64,000 nucleotides of DNA from assembly GCF_001598695.1 (NCBI RefSeq), contig NZ_BCZK01000004.1, forward strand, positions 248,001 through 312,000, given 5' to 3'. The position numbers and the translations under genes are program-made. The first letter of the stretch is position 1. Each line of letters begins with the position of its first letter. Origin of the DNA: Klebsiella oxytoca NBRC 105695 (lineage in GTDB: Bacteria; Pseudomonadota; Gammaproteobacteria; Enterobacterales; Enterobacteriaceae). Shown here piece by piece: positions 39,402-52,710 of the stretch. The notes beneath the pieces were generated by a model. It was not told the origin of the DNA and did not search any database. It saw only the letters and a program-made list of their open reading frames with translations.

Positions 39402-40103
39402 CTACAGCTTGAGGATCTCTTTGACGAAAGGAATGGTCAGCTTGCGCTGGGCGGTTATAGAAGCGCGATCGAGCTGATCGAGCGTCATAAACAGCGAGCG
39501 CATTTCACGATCCAGGCGCTTGAGGAGGAACCGGCAGACGTCTTCCGGCATTTCAAAGCCGCGCAGCCTCGCCCGCAGCTGAAGCGCCTGGAGCTTATCT
39601 TCATCCGATAGCGGCTGCAGCTTGTAGATTTGTCCCCAGTCGAGGCGCGAGGCAAGATCCGGCAGGCCCAGCTTGAGCTGGCGCGGCGGTCGATCGCCGG
39701 TGATCAGCAGCCGGGTTTTACCGGATTCGAGGATGCGGTTGTAGAGGTCGAAAATCGCCATTTCCCACAGCTCATCGCCCGCCACGCATTCAATATTGTC
39801 GATGCAAACCAGCGATAGCTGCTCCATTCCGTCCAGCACTTCAGGAACAAACCACGTCCGTTTATCCAGCGGCACATAGCCCACCGCATCACCGCGCTGG
39901 GAAAGTTCCGCGCATGCTGCGTGCAGGAGATGGCTGCGCCCCGCCCCTTCGCGTGACCAGATATAGATGTATCCGCTATGCTCCTGCCGCAGCACATTTT
40001 GCAGGGCGGCAAGAAGAGAAGGGTTATCACCCGGCCAGAAACTTGCGAAAGTTTCATCATCGGGAAGATACAGTGGCAAAGAGAGCTGTGCCGGTGCGTT
40101 CAG
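39402..40103 (-). CDS. hda: Hda, DnaA regulatory inactivator (CTG start)
   Basis: Hda (233 aa) is an AAA+ protein that, with the DNA-loaded sliding clamp, triggers ATP hydrolysis by DnaA-ATP after initiation (RIDA). The clamp-binding motif QLSLPL is at residues 6-11. To include it, the start must be CTG at 40103 (CTG-AAC-GCA-CCG), preceded by GAGG. This gives exactly the E. coli length, where CTG is also the start. The TTG at 40079 would delete the clamp motif. The arginine-finger region [12 protein letters not shown] is present. Confidence 0.93.
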   Translation of the reverse strand: MNAPAQLSLPLYLPDDETFASFWPGDNPSLLAALQNVLRQEHSGYIYIWSREGAGRSHLLHAACAELSQRGDAVGYVPLDKRTWFVPEVLDGMEQLSLVCIDNIECVAGDELWEMAIFDLYNRILESGKTRLLITGDRPPRQLKLGLPDLASRLDWGQIYKLQPLSDEDKLQALQLRARLRGFEMPEDVCRFLLKRLDREMRSLFMTLDQLDRASITAQRKLTIPFVKEILKL

Positions 40104-40168
40104 ATGGACCTCAACATAGGCTTTCAGAAAAACGCGGAGAGTTTAGCACAGAAATACGCAAGGAGAGA

Positions 40169-40191
40169 ACCGGGCAGGATCGCCGCCCGGT
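40169..40191 (-). other. Hairpin after uraA
   Basis: ACCGGGC and GCCCGGT (40169-40175 with 40185-40191) pair with a nine-base loop, eight bases after the uraA stop. There is no T-run, so it is either a weak terminator or an mRNA end stabiliser before hda. Confidence 0.45.
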
Positions 40192-40198
40192 ATAAGGA

Positions 40199-41488
40199 TC
40201 AATGTTTTGCTTCTTCGCTATCGGCAGCGTCGAGAACGACCTCTTCCGGACGCAAGACGCCGATCAGTTTAAAGATCAGACTCAGGCCGACGCCAACAAT
40301 CGTCGCCAGCGCCATGCCTTTCAGTTCGGCGGCGCCGATATGCACTTTTGCACCGCTCACGCCGATAATCAGGATGACGGAGGTCAGAATCAGGTTCTGC
40401 GCCTTGTTGTAATCGACTTTTGATTCGATCAGCACGCGAATACCCGATGCGCCAATCACTCCGTACAGCAGCAGAGAGACGCCGCCCATTACCGGCAGCG
40501 GGATAATCTGGATCGCCGCCGCCAGCTTGCCGACGCAGGAGAGCAGAATCGCGATGATCGCCGCGCCGCCGATAACCCAGGTACTGTAAACGCGGGTAAT
40601 CGCCATCACGCCAATGTTCTCGCCGTAGGTGGTGTTCGGCGTGGAGCCAAAGAAGCCGGAGATCACCGTGGAGAGACCGTTGGCAAACATTGAACGATGC
40701 AGGCCCGGATCGCGGATCAGATCTTTTTTGACGATATTGGCCGTTACCACCAGATGCCCAACGTGCTCGGCGATCACCACCAGCGCAGCAGGAAGAATGG
40801 TGAAAATCGCAAACCATTCAAAGCGCGGGGTGTAGAAGGTCGGCAGCGCGAACCAGTGGGCCTCGGCGATGGGCGTCGTGTCGACAACGCCCATTACGAA
40901 GGAGAGCGCGTAGCCAACCAGGACGCCGATTAAAATCGGGATAATCGCCAGGAAACCGCGGAACAGCACTGAACCGAAGACCGTCACCGCCAGCGTCACC
41001 ATCGAAATGATGATGGTTTTGCTGTCCGGCGATTGTCCCTCTGCGGGCAGCAGACCGGCCATATTCGCCGCGACGCCCGCCAACTCCAGCCCGATAACCG
41101 CAACAATCGCGCCCATCGCCGCCGGGGGGAACATCACATCAAGCCAGCCGGTGCCGGCTTTTTTGACAATAAAGGAGACGATGCAAAACAGCACGCCGCA
41201 CATGATAAAGCCGCCGAGAGCGACTTCGTAGCCCAACGGTAGCAGAAGCAGTACCGGAGAAATAAACGCAAAGCTCGATCCCAGATAAGCCGGGATTTTG
41301 CCTTTGCAGATGAAAAGGTATAACAGCGTTCCGATGCCGTTAAACAGCAGTACCGTGGCCGGATTGATGTGAAACAGAACGGGCACCAGTACCGTTGCGC
41401 CAAACATGGCGAACAGATGTTGCAAACTAAGCGGGATTGTCTGTAAAAGCGGCGGTCTTTCACTCACCCCGATAGCACGGCGCGTCAT
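40199..41488 (-). CDS. uraA: Uracil:proton symporter UraA
   Basis: UraA (429 aa) is a nucleobase/ascorbate transporter with 14 membrane helices. The N-terminal SLQHLFAMFGATVLVP motif and the substrate-site glutamates in VIAEHVGHL and NTTYGENIGV (equivalent to E241 and E290 of the E. coli structure) are present. It is the second gene after upp; together they import and salvage uracil. A hairpin with A/T runs separates the two genes. Confidence 0.97.
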   Translation of the reverse strand: MTRRAIGVSERPPLLQTIPLSLQHLFAMFGATVLVPVLFHINPATVLLFNGIGTLLYLFICKGKIPAYLGSSFAFISPVLLLLPLGYEVALGGFIMCGVLFCIVSFIVKKAGTGWLDVMFPPAAMGAIVAVIGLELAGVAANMAGLLPAEGQSPDSKTIIISMVTLAVTVFGSVLFRGFLAIIPILIGVLVGYALSFVMGVVDTTPIAEAHWFALPTFYTPRFEWFAIFTILPAALVVIAEHVGHLVVTANIVKKDLIRDPGLHRSMFANGLSTVISGFFGSTPNTTYGENIGVMAITRVYSTWVIGGAAIIAILLSCVGKLAAAIQIIPLPVMGGVSLLLYGVIGASGIRVLIESKVDYNKAQNLILTSVILIIGVSGAKVHIGAAELKGMALATIVGVGLSLIFKLIGVLRPEEVVLDAADSEEAKH

Positions 41489-41543
41489 GGCATTTTCCTC
41501 TGAGAGTCGTTTGTTGATTGCTGTTGGTGTGTTTTATTCAAAA

Positions 41544-41570
41544 AAAAGCCGACTCTTAAAGTCGGCTTTT
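41544..41570. terminator. Terminator-like hairpin between upp and uraA
   Basis: GCCGACT and AGTCGGC (41548-41554 with 41560-41566) pair in a short stem extended by A/T pairs, with T-runs on both strands. It lies after the upp stop and would reduce read-through into uraA. Confidence 0.75.
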
Positions 41571-41583
41571 TCTACTTCATCGT

Positions 41584-42210
41584 TTATTTCGTACCAAAAA
41601 TCTTATCGCCGGCATCGCCGAGCCCCGGAATAATGTATCCGTGCTCGTTCAGGCCCTGGTCGATGGACGCGGTATACAGCTCAACGTCCGGATGCGCTTT
41701 CTCCAGCGCGGCGATACCTTCCGGCGCGGCCACCAGAACCAGCACCTTAATGCTGGAGCAGCCGGCTTTTTTCAGCAGGTCGATGGTGGCGATCATCGAG
41801 CCGCCGGTTGCCAGCATCGGGTCAACCACCAGCGCCATGCGTTCGTCGATATTGGATACCAGCTTCTGGAAGTAAGGAACCGGCTCAAGGGTCTCTTCGT
41901 TACGATAGATGCCTACCACGCTGATGCGCGCGCTTGGCACGTGCTCAAGCACACCTTCCATCATCCCCAGACCCGCGCGCAGAATCGGCACAACGGTAAT
42001 TTTTTTACCCTTGATCTGCTCAACTTCTACCGGGCCGTTCCAGCCTTCGATGGTCACTTTTTCAGTCGCCAGATCGGCGGTGGCTTCATAAGTCAGTAAG
42101 CTGCCAACTTCTGAGGCGAGTTCACGGAAGCGTTTGGTGCTGATGTCGTGCTCACGCATCAGGCCCAGCTTGTGTTTGACGAGTGGGTGTTTCACTTCCA
42201 CGATCTTCAT
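41584..42210 (-). CDS. upp: Uracil phosphoribosyltransferase
   Basis: Upp (208 aa) makes UMP from uracil and PRPP. The PRPP-binding loop [10 protein letters not shown] and the uracil-binding [11 protein letters not shown] segment at the C-terminus are intact. The ATG at 42210 gives the E. coli length. The frame stays open upstream through the promoter but without conservation. Its 5' end has a conserved poly-T initial transcribed region. Confidence 0.97.
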   Translation of the reverse strand: MKIVEVKHPLVKHKLGLMREHDISTKRFRELASEVGSLLTYEATADLATEKVTIEGWNGPVEVEQIKGKKITVVPILRAGLGMMEGVLEHVPSARISVVGIYRNEETLEPVPYFQKLVSNIDERMALVVDPMLATGGSMIATIDLLKKAGCSSIKVLVLVAAPEGIAALEKAHPDVELYTASIDQGLNEHGYIIPGLGDAGDKIFGTK

Positions 42211-42236
42211 TCTCTTTCTCCTCTGAGGGGCAGCCA

Positions 42237-42259
42237 CAAAAAAAATCGCCGGATTATAC
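42237..42259 (-). promoter_or_regulatory. upp promoter -10 and GATTTTTTTTTG start region
   Basis: On the minus strand a perfect TATAAT (42259-42254) is followed five bases later by GATTTTTTTTTG (42248-42237). In E. coli, upp starts at an equivalent G-A-poly-T sequence, where high UTP promotes slippage or non-productive transcripts and so represses the gene. The same pyrimidine sensing is likely here. Confidence 0.78.
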
Positions 42260-42344
42260 CGCCTTTTTCCTTTTACGCCATAGCCGATATGTTTGACCGG
42301 GATCAACCAAAATGCTTTACGCTGCCTGAGCCAGTATAAAACAA

Positions 42345-42371
42345 AATAAAAAAACCCCGCGAAAGCGGGGC
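42345..42371 (-). terminator. Terminator after the 6-phospho-beta-glucosidase gene
   Basis: CCCCGC-GAAA-GCGGGG (42355-42370) is followed on the minus strand by a run of T. It ends the bglK/GH1 unit before upp. Confidence 0.93.
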
Positions 42372-42392
42372 TGAATGGGGCTTTAGGGCTGT

Positions 42393-43832
<1,440 letters not shown>

Positions 43833-44726
43833 CTATGCGCAGTCGCCGCTCTGCGACCGGTGTTGCTGATTGAAATGGTAAACCGCGCCTACCAGCCCGG
43901 CATCGTTGCCGTGGCTGACGGTGTCGAGATACTCCGCAATGCCAAACCAGGCCAGATGCTCGCGCAGCAGCGCCAGAAATCCCGGTCGTTCCACAATTCC
44001 ACCGCCGATCAAAATCGTTTGCGGATCGAATAAGTTAACGAGGTTGTAAAGCCCGGAACCCAGGCCGTTAAAGAACTCAGCGACCAGCCGTCGACAGGTC
44101 GCGTCGCCCGCATCGTAGCGGTCAAAAATCTCTTCGCCGGTGACGTCATCCAGCGCTTTGCCGAGATGCTCAGCGTAGCGATGGCGCAGCACGCGCAGCG
44201 TGCAGTTTTCGTTCATCGAATAGCGCCGCACATCGCGGGTGCCCGGACGCGCGGTTTGCATATAACCGAATTCGCCGGCGCGGAAACGTGCGCCGTGGAC
44301 CAACTGGTTATTACAGAAAATCGCCCCGCCGATGCCGGTGCCGATGGTCAGGACCAGGAAGTTGCTCATGTCGGCGGCTTTACCCCGCCAGCGCTCGGCC
44401 AGCAGCACGCAGTTAGCATCATTTTCAATGGCGACGGGCAATCGCACCTGCTGCTCAAGCCAGGCCTTGATAGCGAAGTTATCGAACTTACGGATGGCGC
44501 CGCCCATTTCGATAAAGCCGGTGTGCGGATTAACGTAGCCGGGAGCGCTGATCGCCACTCCTTTACATTCCGGGTGAGCGGCGATCCACGCCAGCATCGC
44601 CTGCAGGATCTGGTCGCCATCGCTGTCGATAAGGGTCTGCTTTCCTTTATCCAGCAGCTCGCCTTCGCGCGTCATTACCCCCATTTTTAACGCCGTGCCA
44701 CCGATATCGAATGCGGCAATTTTCAT
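43833..44726 (-). CDS. bglK: BglK-type ATP-dependent beta-glucoside kinase (ROK family)
   Basis: This 297-aa ROK-family kinase closely matches Klebsiella pneumoniae BglK in length and in segments such as FDIGGTALKMGVM, IENDANCVLLAERW and FLVLTIGTGIGGAIFC. BglK phosphorylates the non-reducing glucose of cellobiose, gentiobiose and other beta-glucosides at O6. The zinc motif typical of many ROK proteins (CxCGxxGC) is absent. Its product is the substrate of the GH1 gene next to it. The ATG at 44726 is the conserved start. No PTS or permease gene is adjacent. Confidence 0.9.
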   Translation of the reverse strand: MKIAAFDIGGTALKMGVMTREGELLDKGKQTLIDSDGDQILQAMLAWIAAHPECKGVAISAPGYVNPHTGFIEMGGAIRKFDNFAIKAWLEQQVRLPVAIENDANCVLLAERWRGKAADMSNFLVLTIGTGIGGAIFCNNQLVHGARFRAGEFGYMQTARPGTRDVRRYSMNENCTLRVLRHRYAEHLGKALDDVTGEEIFDRYDAGDATCRRLVAEFFNGLGSGLYNLVNLFDPQTILIGGGIVERPGFLALLREHLAWFGIAEYLDTVSHGNDAGLVGAVYHFNQQHRSQSGDCA

Positions 44727-44784
44727 CCTCAGCTTTCCTCCAGAATCCATCAAATTCTCGGTTTATCTCGCGTAGCAGCAGGAA

Positions 44785-44798
44785 AGAAACCGGTTTCA
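44785..44798. promoter_or_regulatory. LacI-family (AscG-like) operator O1 upstream of bglK
   Basis: AGAAACCGGTTTCA contains a perfect 12-bp palindrome GAAACCGGTTTC and differs by one base from the E. coli AscG operator TGAAACCGGTTTCA. It lies 59 bp upstream of the bglK start. A LacI-type beta-glucoside repressor, not encoded in this window, is the likely ligand. Confidence 0.7.
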
Positions 44799-44820
44799 GT
44801 GGCATGATGATTATTCCTGA

Positions 44821-46667
<1,847 letters not shown>

Positions 46668-46674
46668 CCTCCCG

Positions 46675-46705
46675 CCCTGCGTTTATCCACGCGGGGCTTT
46701 TTTTT
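46675..46705 (+). terminator. Terminator after purN
   Basis: CCCTGCGT pairs with ACGCGGGG (one T-G pair) around TTATCC and is followed by a run of T (46698-46705). Confidence 0.85.
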
Positions 46706-46754
46706 GATTAAAATCGTTTAACAATCAAATATATTGGAGAAATAATTCTTCTTA

Positions 46755-46774
46755 CTGTCATATTGTTGTGACAG
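46755..46774 (+). promoter_or_regulatory. CTGTCA-N8-TGACAG inverted repeat upstream of ppk
   Basis: A perfect 6-bp inverted repeat contains CTGTCAT, a PhoB half-site sequence. True pho boxes are direct repeats of CTGTCA with 11-bp spacing, so this is only suggestive of phosphate control. It lies 72 bp before the ppk start. Confidence 0.35.
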
Positions 46775-46845
46775 AGTGAATCGCTATGCGGAAAATTTCG
46801 TCATAATAGTCTATGTCCTGTGAGTAAAACGGAGTGTGAGCTGTA

Positions 46846-48906
46846 ATGGGCCAGGAAAAGCTATACATCGAAAAAGAACTCAGCTGGTTATCCTTCAACG
46901 AGCGCGTACTTCAGGAAGCGGCGGACAAAAGCAATCCGCTGATCGAGCGCATGCGTTTTTTGGGGATTTACTCCAACAACCTCGATGAATTTTACAAGGT
47001 GCGCTTTGCCGAACTGAAGCGCCGCATCATCATTAGCGAAGAACAAGGCAGTACCGCACACTCTCGCCATCTGCTGGGAAAAATCCAGGCTCGCGTGCTC
47101 AAGGCCGATCAGGAGTTTGACGGTTTATACAATGAGCTGCTGCTGGAGATGGCGCGTAACCAGATTTTCCTGATTAACGAACGCCAGCTCTCCGTCAACC
47201 AGCAGTCCTGGCTGCGCAACTACTTCAAGCTGTATCTTCGTCAGCACATTACGCCGATCCTGATTAACCGCGAAACGGATCTGGTGCAGTTTCTGAAGGA
47301 TGATTACACCTATCTGGCCGTCGAGATTATTCGCGGGGATAGCATCAATTACGCGCTTCTCGAGATTCCATCAGACAAGGTGCCGCGTTTTGTGAATCTG
47401 CCGCCGGAAGCGCCGCGCCGTCGCAAGCCAATGATTCTGTTAGACAACATTCTGCGCTATTGTCTGGATGATATCTTCAAGGGCTTTTTCGATTACGATG
47501 CGCTGAATGCCTACTCGATGAAAATGACGCGTGATGCCGAATACGATCTGGTGCATGAGATGGAATCGAGCCTGATGGAGCTGATGTCCTCCAGCCTGAA
47601 GCAGCGTCTGACCGCCGAGCCGGTGCGCTTCGTCTATCAGCGCGATATGCCGGACGCGATGGTCGAAATGCTGCGCGACAAGCTCTCCATCTCTAACTAC
47701 GACTCTATGCTGCCGGGCGGTCGTTACCACAATTTTAAAGACTTTATCGGCTTCCCCAACGTCGGCAAAGCCAATCTGGTGAATAAACCGATGCCGCGTC
47801 TGCGCCATCTGTGGTTCGATAAATTCCGTAACGGCTTTGATGCAATTCGCGAACGCGACGTGCTGCTTTATTATCCGTACCACACTTTCGAACACGTGCT
47901 TGAGCTGCTGCGCCAGGCCTCTTTCGACCCGAGCGTGCTGGCCATCAAAATCAACATCTACCGCGTAGCGAAAGATTCACGAATCATCGACTCGATGATT
48001 CACGCCGCCCACAACGGTAAGAAAGTGACCGTGGTCGTGGAGCTACAGGCGCGTTTCGATGAAGAAGCCAATATTCACTGGGCTAAACGCCTGACCGAAG
48101 CTGGCGTGCACGTCATTTTCTCCGCCCCGGGTCTCAAAATTCACGCCAAGCTGTTCCTGGTTTCGCGTAAAGAGGGTGATGAAGTCGTGCGCTATGCGCA
48201 CATCGGTACCGGCAACTTCAACGAAAAAACCGCGCGTCTGTACACCGACTATTCGCTGCTGACCGCCGATGCGCGCATCACCAATGAAGTCCGCCGGGTA
48301 TTTAACTTTATCGAAAACCCCTATCGTCCGGTCAGCTTCGATTACCTGCTGGTATCGCCGCAAAACTCGCGCCGACTGCTTTATGAGATGATCGATCGCG
48401 AGATCGCCAACGCGCAAAATAGTCAGCCATCAGGAATCACCCTGAAGCTGAACAATCTGGTCGATAAAGGCCTGGTAGACCGCCTTTACGCCGCCTCCAG
48501 CTCAGGCGTTCCGGTTAATTTGCTTATTCGCGGCATGTGCTCGCTGATCCCTGGCCTCGAAGGAATCAGCGAAAATATACGCGTCATCAGCATTGTTGAC
48601 CGTTTCCTTGAGCATGACCGCGTTTATTGCTTCGAAAACGGCGGCGATAAGCAGGTTTGGCTATCGTCCGCGGACTGGATGACGCGCAATATTGACTATC
48701 GTATCGAAGTGGCCGCGCCGCTGCTGGATCCGCGTCTGAAACAGCGCGTACTCGATATTTTCGATCTCCTCTTCAACGATACGGTCAAAGCACGCTATCT
48801 TGATAAAGAACTGAGTAATCGCTACGTGCCGCGCGGCAATCGCCGCAAAGTGCGCGCACAGATGGCGATATACGACTACCTCAAATCACTTGAACAGCCC
48901 GATTAA
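46846..48906 (+). CDS. ppk: Polyphosphate kinase Ppk1
   Basis: Ppk (686 aa; 688 in E. coli) polymerises the gamma phosphate of ATP into polyphosphate via a phospho-histidine. The two PLD-like motifs carrying the essential His are visible: [13 protein letters not shown] and [13 protein letters not shown], with [17 protein letters not shown] nearby. The N-terminal domain begins [20 protein letters not shown]. It is followed by ppx after three bases, so the polyphosphate-making and polyphosphate-degrading enzymes share an operon. Confidence 0.97.
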   Translation: MGQEKLYIEKELSWLSFNERVLQEAADKSNPLIERMRFLGIYSNNLDEFYKVRFAELKRRIIISEEQGSTAHSRHLLGKIQARVLKADQEFDGLYNELLLEMARNQIFLINERQLSVNQQSWLRNYFKLYLRQHITPILINRETDLVQFLKDDYTYLAVEIIRGDSINYALLEIPSDKVPRFVNLPPEAPRRRKPMILLDNILRYCLDDIFKGFFDYDALNAYSMKMTRDAEYDLVHEMESSLMELMSSSLKQRLTAEPVRFVYQRDMPDAMVEMLRDKLSISNYDSMLPGGRYHNFKDFIGFPNVGKANLVNKPMPRLRHLWFDKFRNGFDAIRERDVLLYYPYHTFEHVLELLRQASFDPSVLAIKINIYRVAKDSRIIDSMIHAAHNGKKVTVVVELQARFDEEANIHWAKRLTEAGVHVIFSAPGLKIHAKLFLVSRKEGDEVVRYAHIGTGNFNEKTARLYTDYSLLTADARITNEVRRVFNFIENPYRPVSFDYLLVSPQNSRRLLYEMIDREIANAQNSQPSGITLKLNNLVDKGLVDRLYAASSSGVPVNLLIRGMCSLIPGLEGISENIRVISIVDRFLEHDRVYCFENGGDKQVWLSSADWMTRNIDYRIEVAAPLLDPRLKQRVLDIFDLLFNDTVKARYLDKELSNRYVPRGNRRKVRAQMAIYDYLKSLEQPD

Positions 48907-48909
48907 CCT

Positions 48910-50451
48910 ATGCCAATAAACGAAAATGCCCCTCGGCCGCAGGAGTTCGCTGCGGTCGACCTCGGTTCGAACAGTTTTCATATGGTGATCGCCCGTGTCG
49001 TTGACGGAGCAATGCAGATCATCGGTCGTCTGAAACAGCGCGTACATCTGGCCGACGGCCTGGATGAAAACTCTGTACTGAGCGAAGAGGCTATTGCGCG
49101 CGGGCTGAACTGCCTGTCGCTATTCGCCGAGCGCCTGCAGGGTTTTGACCCATCCAGCGTCTGCATCGTCGGCACGCACACGCTGCGCCAGGCGACAAAC
49201 GCCGCAGAATTCCTCAAGCGCGCGGAGCAGGTCATCCCCTACCCGATTGAAATCATCCCCGGCAATGAAGAAGCGCGTCTGATTTTTATGGGCGTTGAGC
49301 ATACGCAGCCGGAACGAGGCCGTAAGCTGGTCATCGATATCGGCGGCGGCTCTACCGAGCTGGTTATCGGCGAGGATTTCGAACCTCGCCTGGTGGAAAG
49401 CCGCCGTATGGGCTGCGTGAGCTTCTCTCAGGCCTATTTTGCTGGCGGCGTCATCAATAAAGAGAATTTCCAGCGCGCGCGACTTTCAGCCGTGCAGAAG
49501 CTGGAAACGCTGGCCTGGCAGTTCCGCATCCAGGGGTGGAACGTGGCCCTGGGCGCGTCCGGCACCATTAAAGCTGCTCACGAAGTGCTGGTGGCGATGG
49601 GCGAGAAAGACGGGTTCATCACTCCGGAGCGCCTCGAGATGCTGGTCGAAGAGCTGCTGAAGTATAAAAACTTCGACTCGCTGAGCCTGCCCGGGCTGTC
49701 TGAAGATCGAAAAGCCGTTTTTGCGCCCGGTCTGGCTATCCTGTGCGGAGTATTTGACGCGCTGGCGATTAAAGAGCTGCGCTTGTCCGACGGCGCGCTG
49801 CGCGAGGGCGTGCTGTACGAGATGGAAGGACGTTTCCGTCATCAGGATATCCGTAGCCGCACCGCGCAAAGCCTGGCGAACCAGTACAACATCGACCGTG
49901 AGCAGGCGCGACGCGTGCTGGAGACCACCACGCATATTTATGAGCAATGGCAGGAGCAGAATCCCAAGCTTGCCAATCCGCATCTGGCGGCGCTGCTGAA
50001 ATGGGCAACCATGCTCCATGAAGTTGGCTTAAACATTAACCACAGCGGCATGCACCGTCATTCGGCTTATATTCTGCAACATAGCGATCTGCCGGGCTTT
50101 AATCAGGAACAGCAAATGCTGATGGCCACCCTGGTTCGCTATCACCGTAAAGCGATTAAGCTGGATGATTTGCCGCGTTTTACGCTGTTTAAGAAAAAGC
50201 AGTTTCTGCCGTTGATTCAGCTGCTGCGCCTTGGCGTGCTGTTGAATAACCAGCGCCAGGCGACGACCACGCCGCCGACCCTCACGCTGAAAACCGAGGC
50301 CAACCACTGGACGCTGACCTTCCCGCACGACTGGTTTAGCCAGAATGCGCTGGTACTGCTCGATCTGGAAAAAGAGCAGGAGTACTGGGAAGGCGTACCT
50401 GACTGGTGGCTAAAAATCAGCGAGGAAGAGAAGCCTGACGCGGCCAGCTAG
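48910..50451 (+). CDS. ppx: Exopolyphosphatase Ppx
   Basis: Ppx (513 aa, the E. coli length) removes terminal phosphates from polyphosphate and is related to GppA. The ASKHA phosphatase motifs [17 protein letters not shown] and [16 protein letters not shown] are at the N-terminal domain, and an HD-like domain ([21 protein letters not shown]) follows. The ppk stop is three bases upstream. Confidence 0.97.
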   Translation: MPINENAPRPQEFAAVDLGSNSFHMVIARVVDGAMQIIGRLKQRVHLADGLDENSVLSEEAIARGLNCLSLFAERLQGFDPSSVCIVGTHTLRQATNAAEFLKRAEQVIPYPIEIIPGNEEARLIFMGVEHTQPERGRKLVIDIGGGSTELVIGEDFEPRLVESRRMGCVSFSQAYFAGGVINKENFQRARLSAVQKLETLAWQFRIQGWNVALGASGTIKAAHEVLVAMGEKDGFITPERLEMLVEELLKYKNFDSLSLPGLSEDRKAVFAPGLAILCGVFDALAIKELRLSDGALREGVLYEMEGRFRHQDIRSRTAQSLANQYNIDREQARRVLETTTHIYEQWQEQNPKLANPHLAALLKWATMLHEVGLNINHSGMHRHSAYILQHSDLPGFNQEQQMLMATLVRYHRKAIKLDDLPRFTLFKKKQFLPLIQLLRLGVLLNNQRQATTTPPTLTLKTEANHWTLTFPHDWFSQNALVLLDLEKEQEYWEGVPDWWLKISEEEKPDAAS

Positions 50452-50462
50452 TTTATCTCACG

Positions 50463-50482
50463 CGGGCCGGACTTCCGGCCCG
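50463..50482. terminator. Hairpin between convergent ppx and pdeF
   Basis: CGGGCCGG pairs with CCGGCCCG around a four-base loop in the 39-bp convergent gap. T-runs are absent, so it may be a weak bidirectional terminator. Confidence 0.5.
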
Positions 50483-50490
50483 TTGTCCTG

Positions 50491-52710
50491 TCAAGCCTCA
50501 ACCAGCGCCTCAAGCGGCGCTGGTCTGCCAATCTCGTAGCCCTGCATATAGTCAATCCCCAGCGAAATTACCGCCTGGCGAATCTCCGGCGTTTCGACAT
50601 ATTCGGCCACTACCTGCATGTTTCTCATCCGGGCCAGCAGGCAAATGGAAGCAACGGCCTGATAGTCCAGACTGCTGGAGACCAGATTACGAATAAAACT
50701 GCCGTCAATTTTCAGCAAATCCGCATTCATCGTTTTCAGCCGCGCGTAGCTGGCATAACCGGTGCCAAAATCATCAATTGCCACCCGGCATCCCAGCTCC
50801 TGAAGCTGCGCCAGGGTTTTACGCGCCTGTTCCGGATTTGTCAGTGAATGGTTTTCAGTCAGCTCAAAAATAATCTGCCAGGGCTCAATGTCGTAATGCT
50901 CCAGCAGCGCTTGCACCTGTTGATGAAAATGGCTGTTGCTCACTGAAAAAGGTGAGATATTTATCGCCAGACGCATTCCCGGCAGCTTCTTGCGCTGCTT
51001 GTCCATAAACATAAGCGTATGTTCGAGTACCCAGCTATCAATACGCGCCGAGAAGCCAAACTCGTGTGCTACCGGTAAAAAGATATCCGGCATGACGATT
51101 TCATCATTGTCGTTCAACATCCTGAGCAGGACTTCGTGGTAGCTATCCCCGCGGATGCCGACAATCGGCTGCGCCATCAGGAGGAACCGATCCTGATCAA
51201 GCGCCTTCACCAGCTGATTCATTATCGCGACTTTGTCTTTCAGCTCTTGCTGCAGATTGATGGCGCCGCGGCGCTGTAAGTTTTCAGGGCTTCCGGTCGC
51301 CAGAGAAAGGTCGGCCGCGCTGTTGAGTTCGCCAAGCAGCAAATGCAGATGCATCACCGGCGAGCGAACGTTGCAATAGCTGAATCCCACGGGCGGCTGC
51401 AGCGGCATACCATTCCAGACAAAACGAAATTTTTTGAGGTGCTCATAGAGCTGGGGAATGCGCTGCTGATGGCCTTCACTGTTCAGATGAACCACCAGCT
51501 CATGCCCTGCCATCTGGTAGATATCCTCCCCAGGGCGCAGTAACTCGCTGAGCGACTCGGCCAGCAGCTGCTTGTACTGAATACGCAACAGAACACCGTA
51601 GTGGCGGCCCAAGATTTCCAGTTCAGGAATGCGCAGGAAACACAGCACGGACCAGGAGGATTTATTTAACGCCCGACTCAGCGCCCGGATATTAGGCAAG
51701 CGAACGACCGGATCGATGAAGGCCATCCGACGCATGCGCGAGTAAAAAACTCGCTGCTGCGTCGCCAGCATTGCCATATAGGCGATAATAAATGAAAACA
51801 CCAGATAGCTGGAGGAGGTGATCGCCAGCTGATTGTTATAAATCGGGGAATGCGGGAGATATTGATAGTGAAAGTGAATAATAATAATTAAAACAAGTGA
51901 CCAGACTAATGAAATAAAGCGATAGCCAAAGCGCATCGCCCCCCATAACATCACCGGCATCAGCAAGGATAACGTATAATTTGTACTGAATATGGTGCTC
52001 GTACTATTCAGCGGCATCAATAGAAGGAATAATAGAATTATCAGCACCACTGCCCATATAACAAATTCAAAGCGCTTTATTTTTGGGTCGATCTGTAAGC
52101 GAATTTGCGATATAAACCCGCGGATATAAAGCGGATTGCGGATAGTTCGAATAACGAAGTAGCACAACGGCACGCCGGTTAAACATCCCGCCATCAGGGC
52201 CTGGAAGGTGATAAGCGAACGCAAACTTAAGGGATTGACCCCTATCAACCCGGTAGCACGTGGATGAATGCCCAGATACTCGGCCAGCTGCGACAGGATA
52301 AGAAAGATCAGGGACGGCAACAGCATCTGCCAGAACAATCGCTGAGGCATCAGACTTACGTTGCCATGCGATATTTGCTGCCTTCGCGGGACAAAAACGC
52401 GATAACCGCCCCAGCATAAAACGGTCGGAATAAGAAAATGGAAAATGACGCCGATAGTATCTTCCAGCGACATGCCGCGCGTAATGGAAAGCAACAACCC
52501 GAGAACGATCCCCGGTAATGCGGCCCAGCCGAAAAACAGCATCAGGCTCAGTACTAGCGCCAGGGGTAAATAGTAAAGAGAGACTTCATTACCATCCAGC
52601 AACGCAACGGTATTAGCCCATCGTGACACGGGAAGCAAACATACAGGTAAGATAAGCGGTAGCGCCCACCATTTATCCCGATATTGCCTGTAAAGTTTAA
52701 TTAAGTTCAT
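50491..52710 (-). CDS. pdeF: PdeF, membrane cyclic-di-GMP phosphodiesterase (MASE1-GGDEF-EAL)
   Basis: This 739-aa protein (E. coli YfgF/PdeF, 747 aa) has an N-terminal MASE1 membrane sensor of about eight to ten helices (residues ~1-310) and a degenerate GGDEF domain in which the active motif is replaced by AGHEL. A C-terminal EAL domain follows (~485-739). The EAL signature reads EVLLR here, but the metal and catalytic residues in NISPFS, ELTEN, DDFGTGYASYARL, LKIDGSFI and VAEYVET are present, so c-di-GMP hydrolysis is likely. In E. coli it is an anaerobic and peroxide-related regulator. Confidence 0.93.
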   Translation of the reverse strand: MNLIKLYRQYRDKWWALPLILPVCLLPVSRWANTVALLDGNEVSLYYLPLALVLSLMLFFGWAALPGIVLGLLLSITRGMSLEDTIGVIFHFLIPTVLCWGGYRVFVPRRQQISHGNVSLMPQRLFWQMLLPSLIFLILSQLAEYLGIHPRATGLIGVNPLSLRSLITFQALMAGCLTGVPLCYFVIRTIRNPLYIRGFISQIRLQIDPKIKRFEFVIWAVVLIILLFLLLMPLNSTSTIFSTNYTLSLLMPVMLWGAMRFGYRFISLVWSLVLIIIIHFHYQYLPHSPIYNNQLAITSSSYLVFSFIIAYMAMLATQQRVFYSRMRRMAFIDPVVRLPNIRALSRALNKSSWSVLCFLRIPELEILGRHYGVLLRIQYKQLLAESLSELLRPGEDIYQMAGHELVVHLNSEGHQQRIPQLYEHLKKFRFVWNGMPLQPPVGFSYCNVRSPVMHLHLLLGELNSAADLSLATGSPENLQRRGAINLQQELKDKVAIMNQLVKALDQDRFLLMAQPIVGIRGDSYHEVLLRMLNDNDEIVMPDIFLPVAHEFGFSARIDSWVLEHTLMFMDKQRKKLPGMRLAINISPFSVSNSHFHQQVQALLEHYDIEPWQIIFELTENHSLTNPEQARKTLAQLQELGCRVAIDDFGTGYASYARLKTMNADLLKIDGSFIRNLVSSSLDYQAVASICLLARMRNMQVVAEYVETPEIRQAVISLGIDYMQGYEIGRPAPLEALVEA

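Noticed and set aside
46755-46774. Pho box for PhoB control of ppk
   Set aside because: The CTGTCAT half-site is present but the second half is inverted rather than direct with 11-bp spacing, so I list it only as a weak regulatory candidate.
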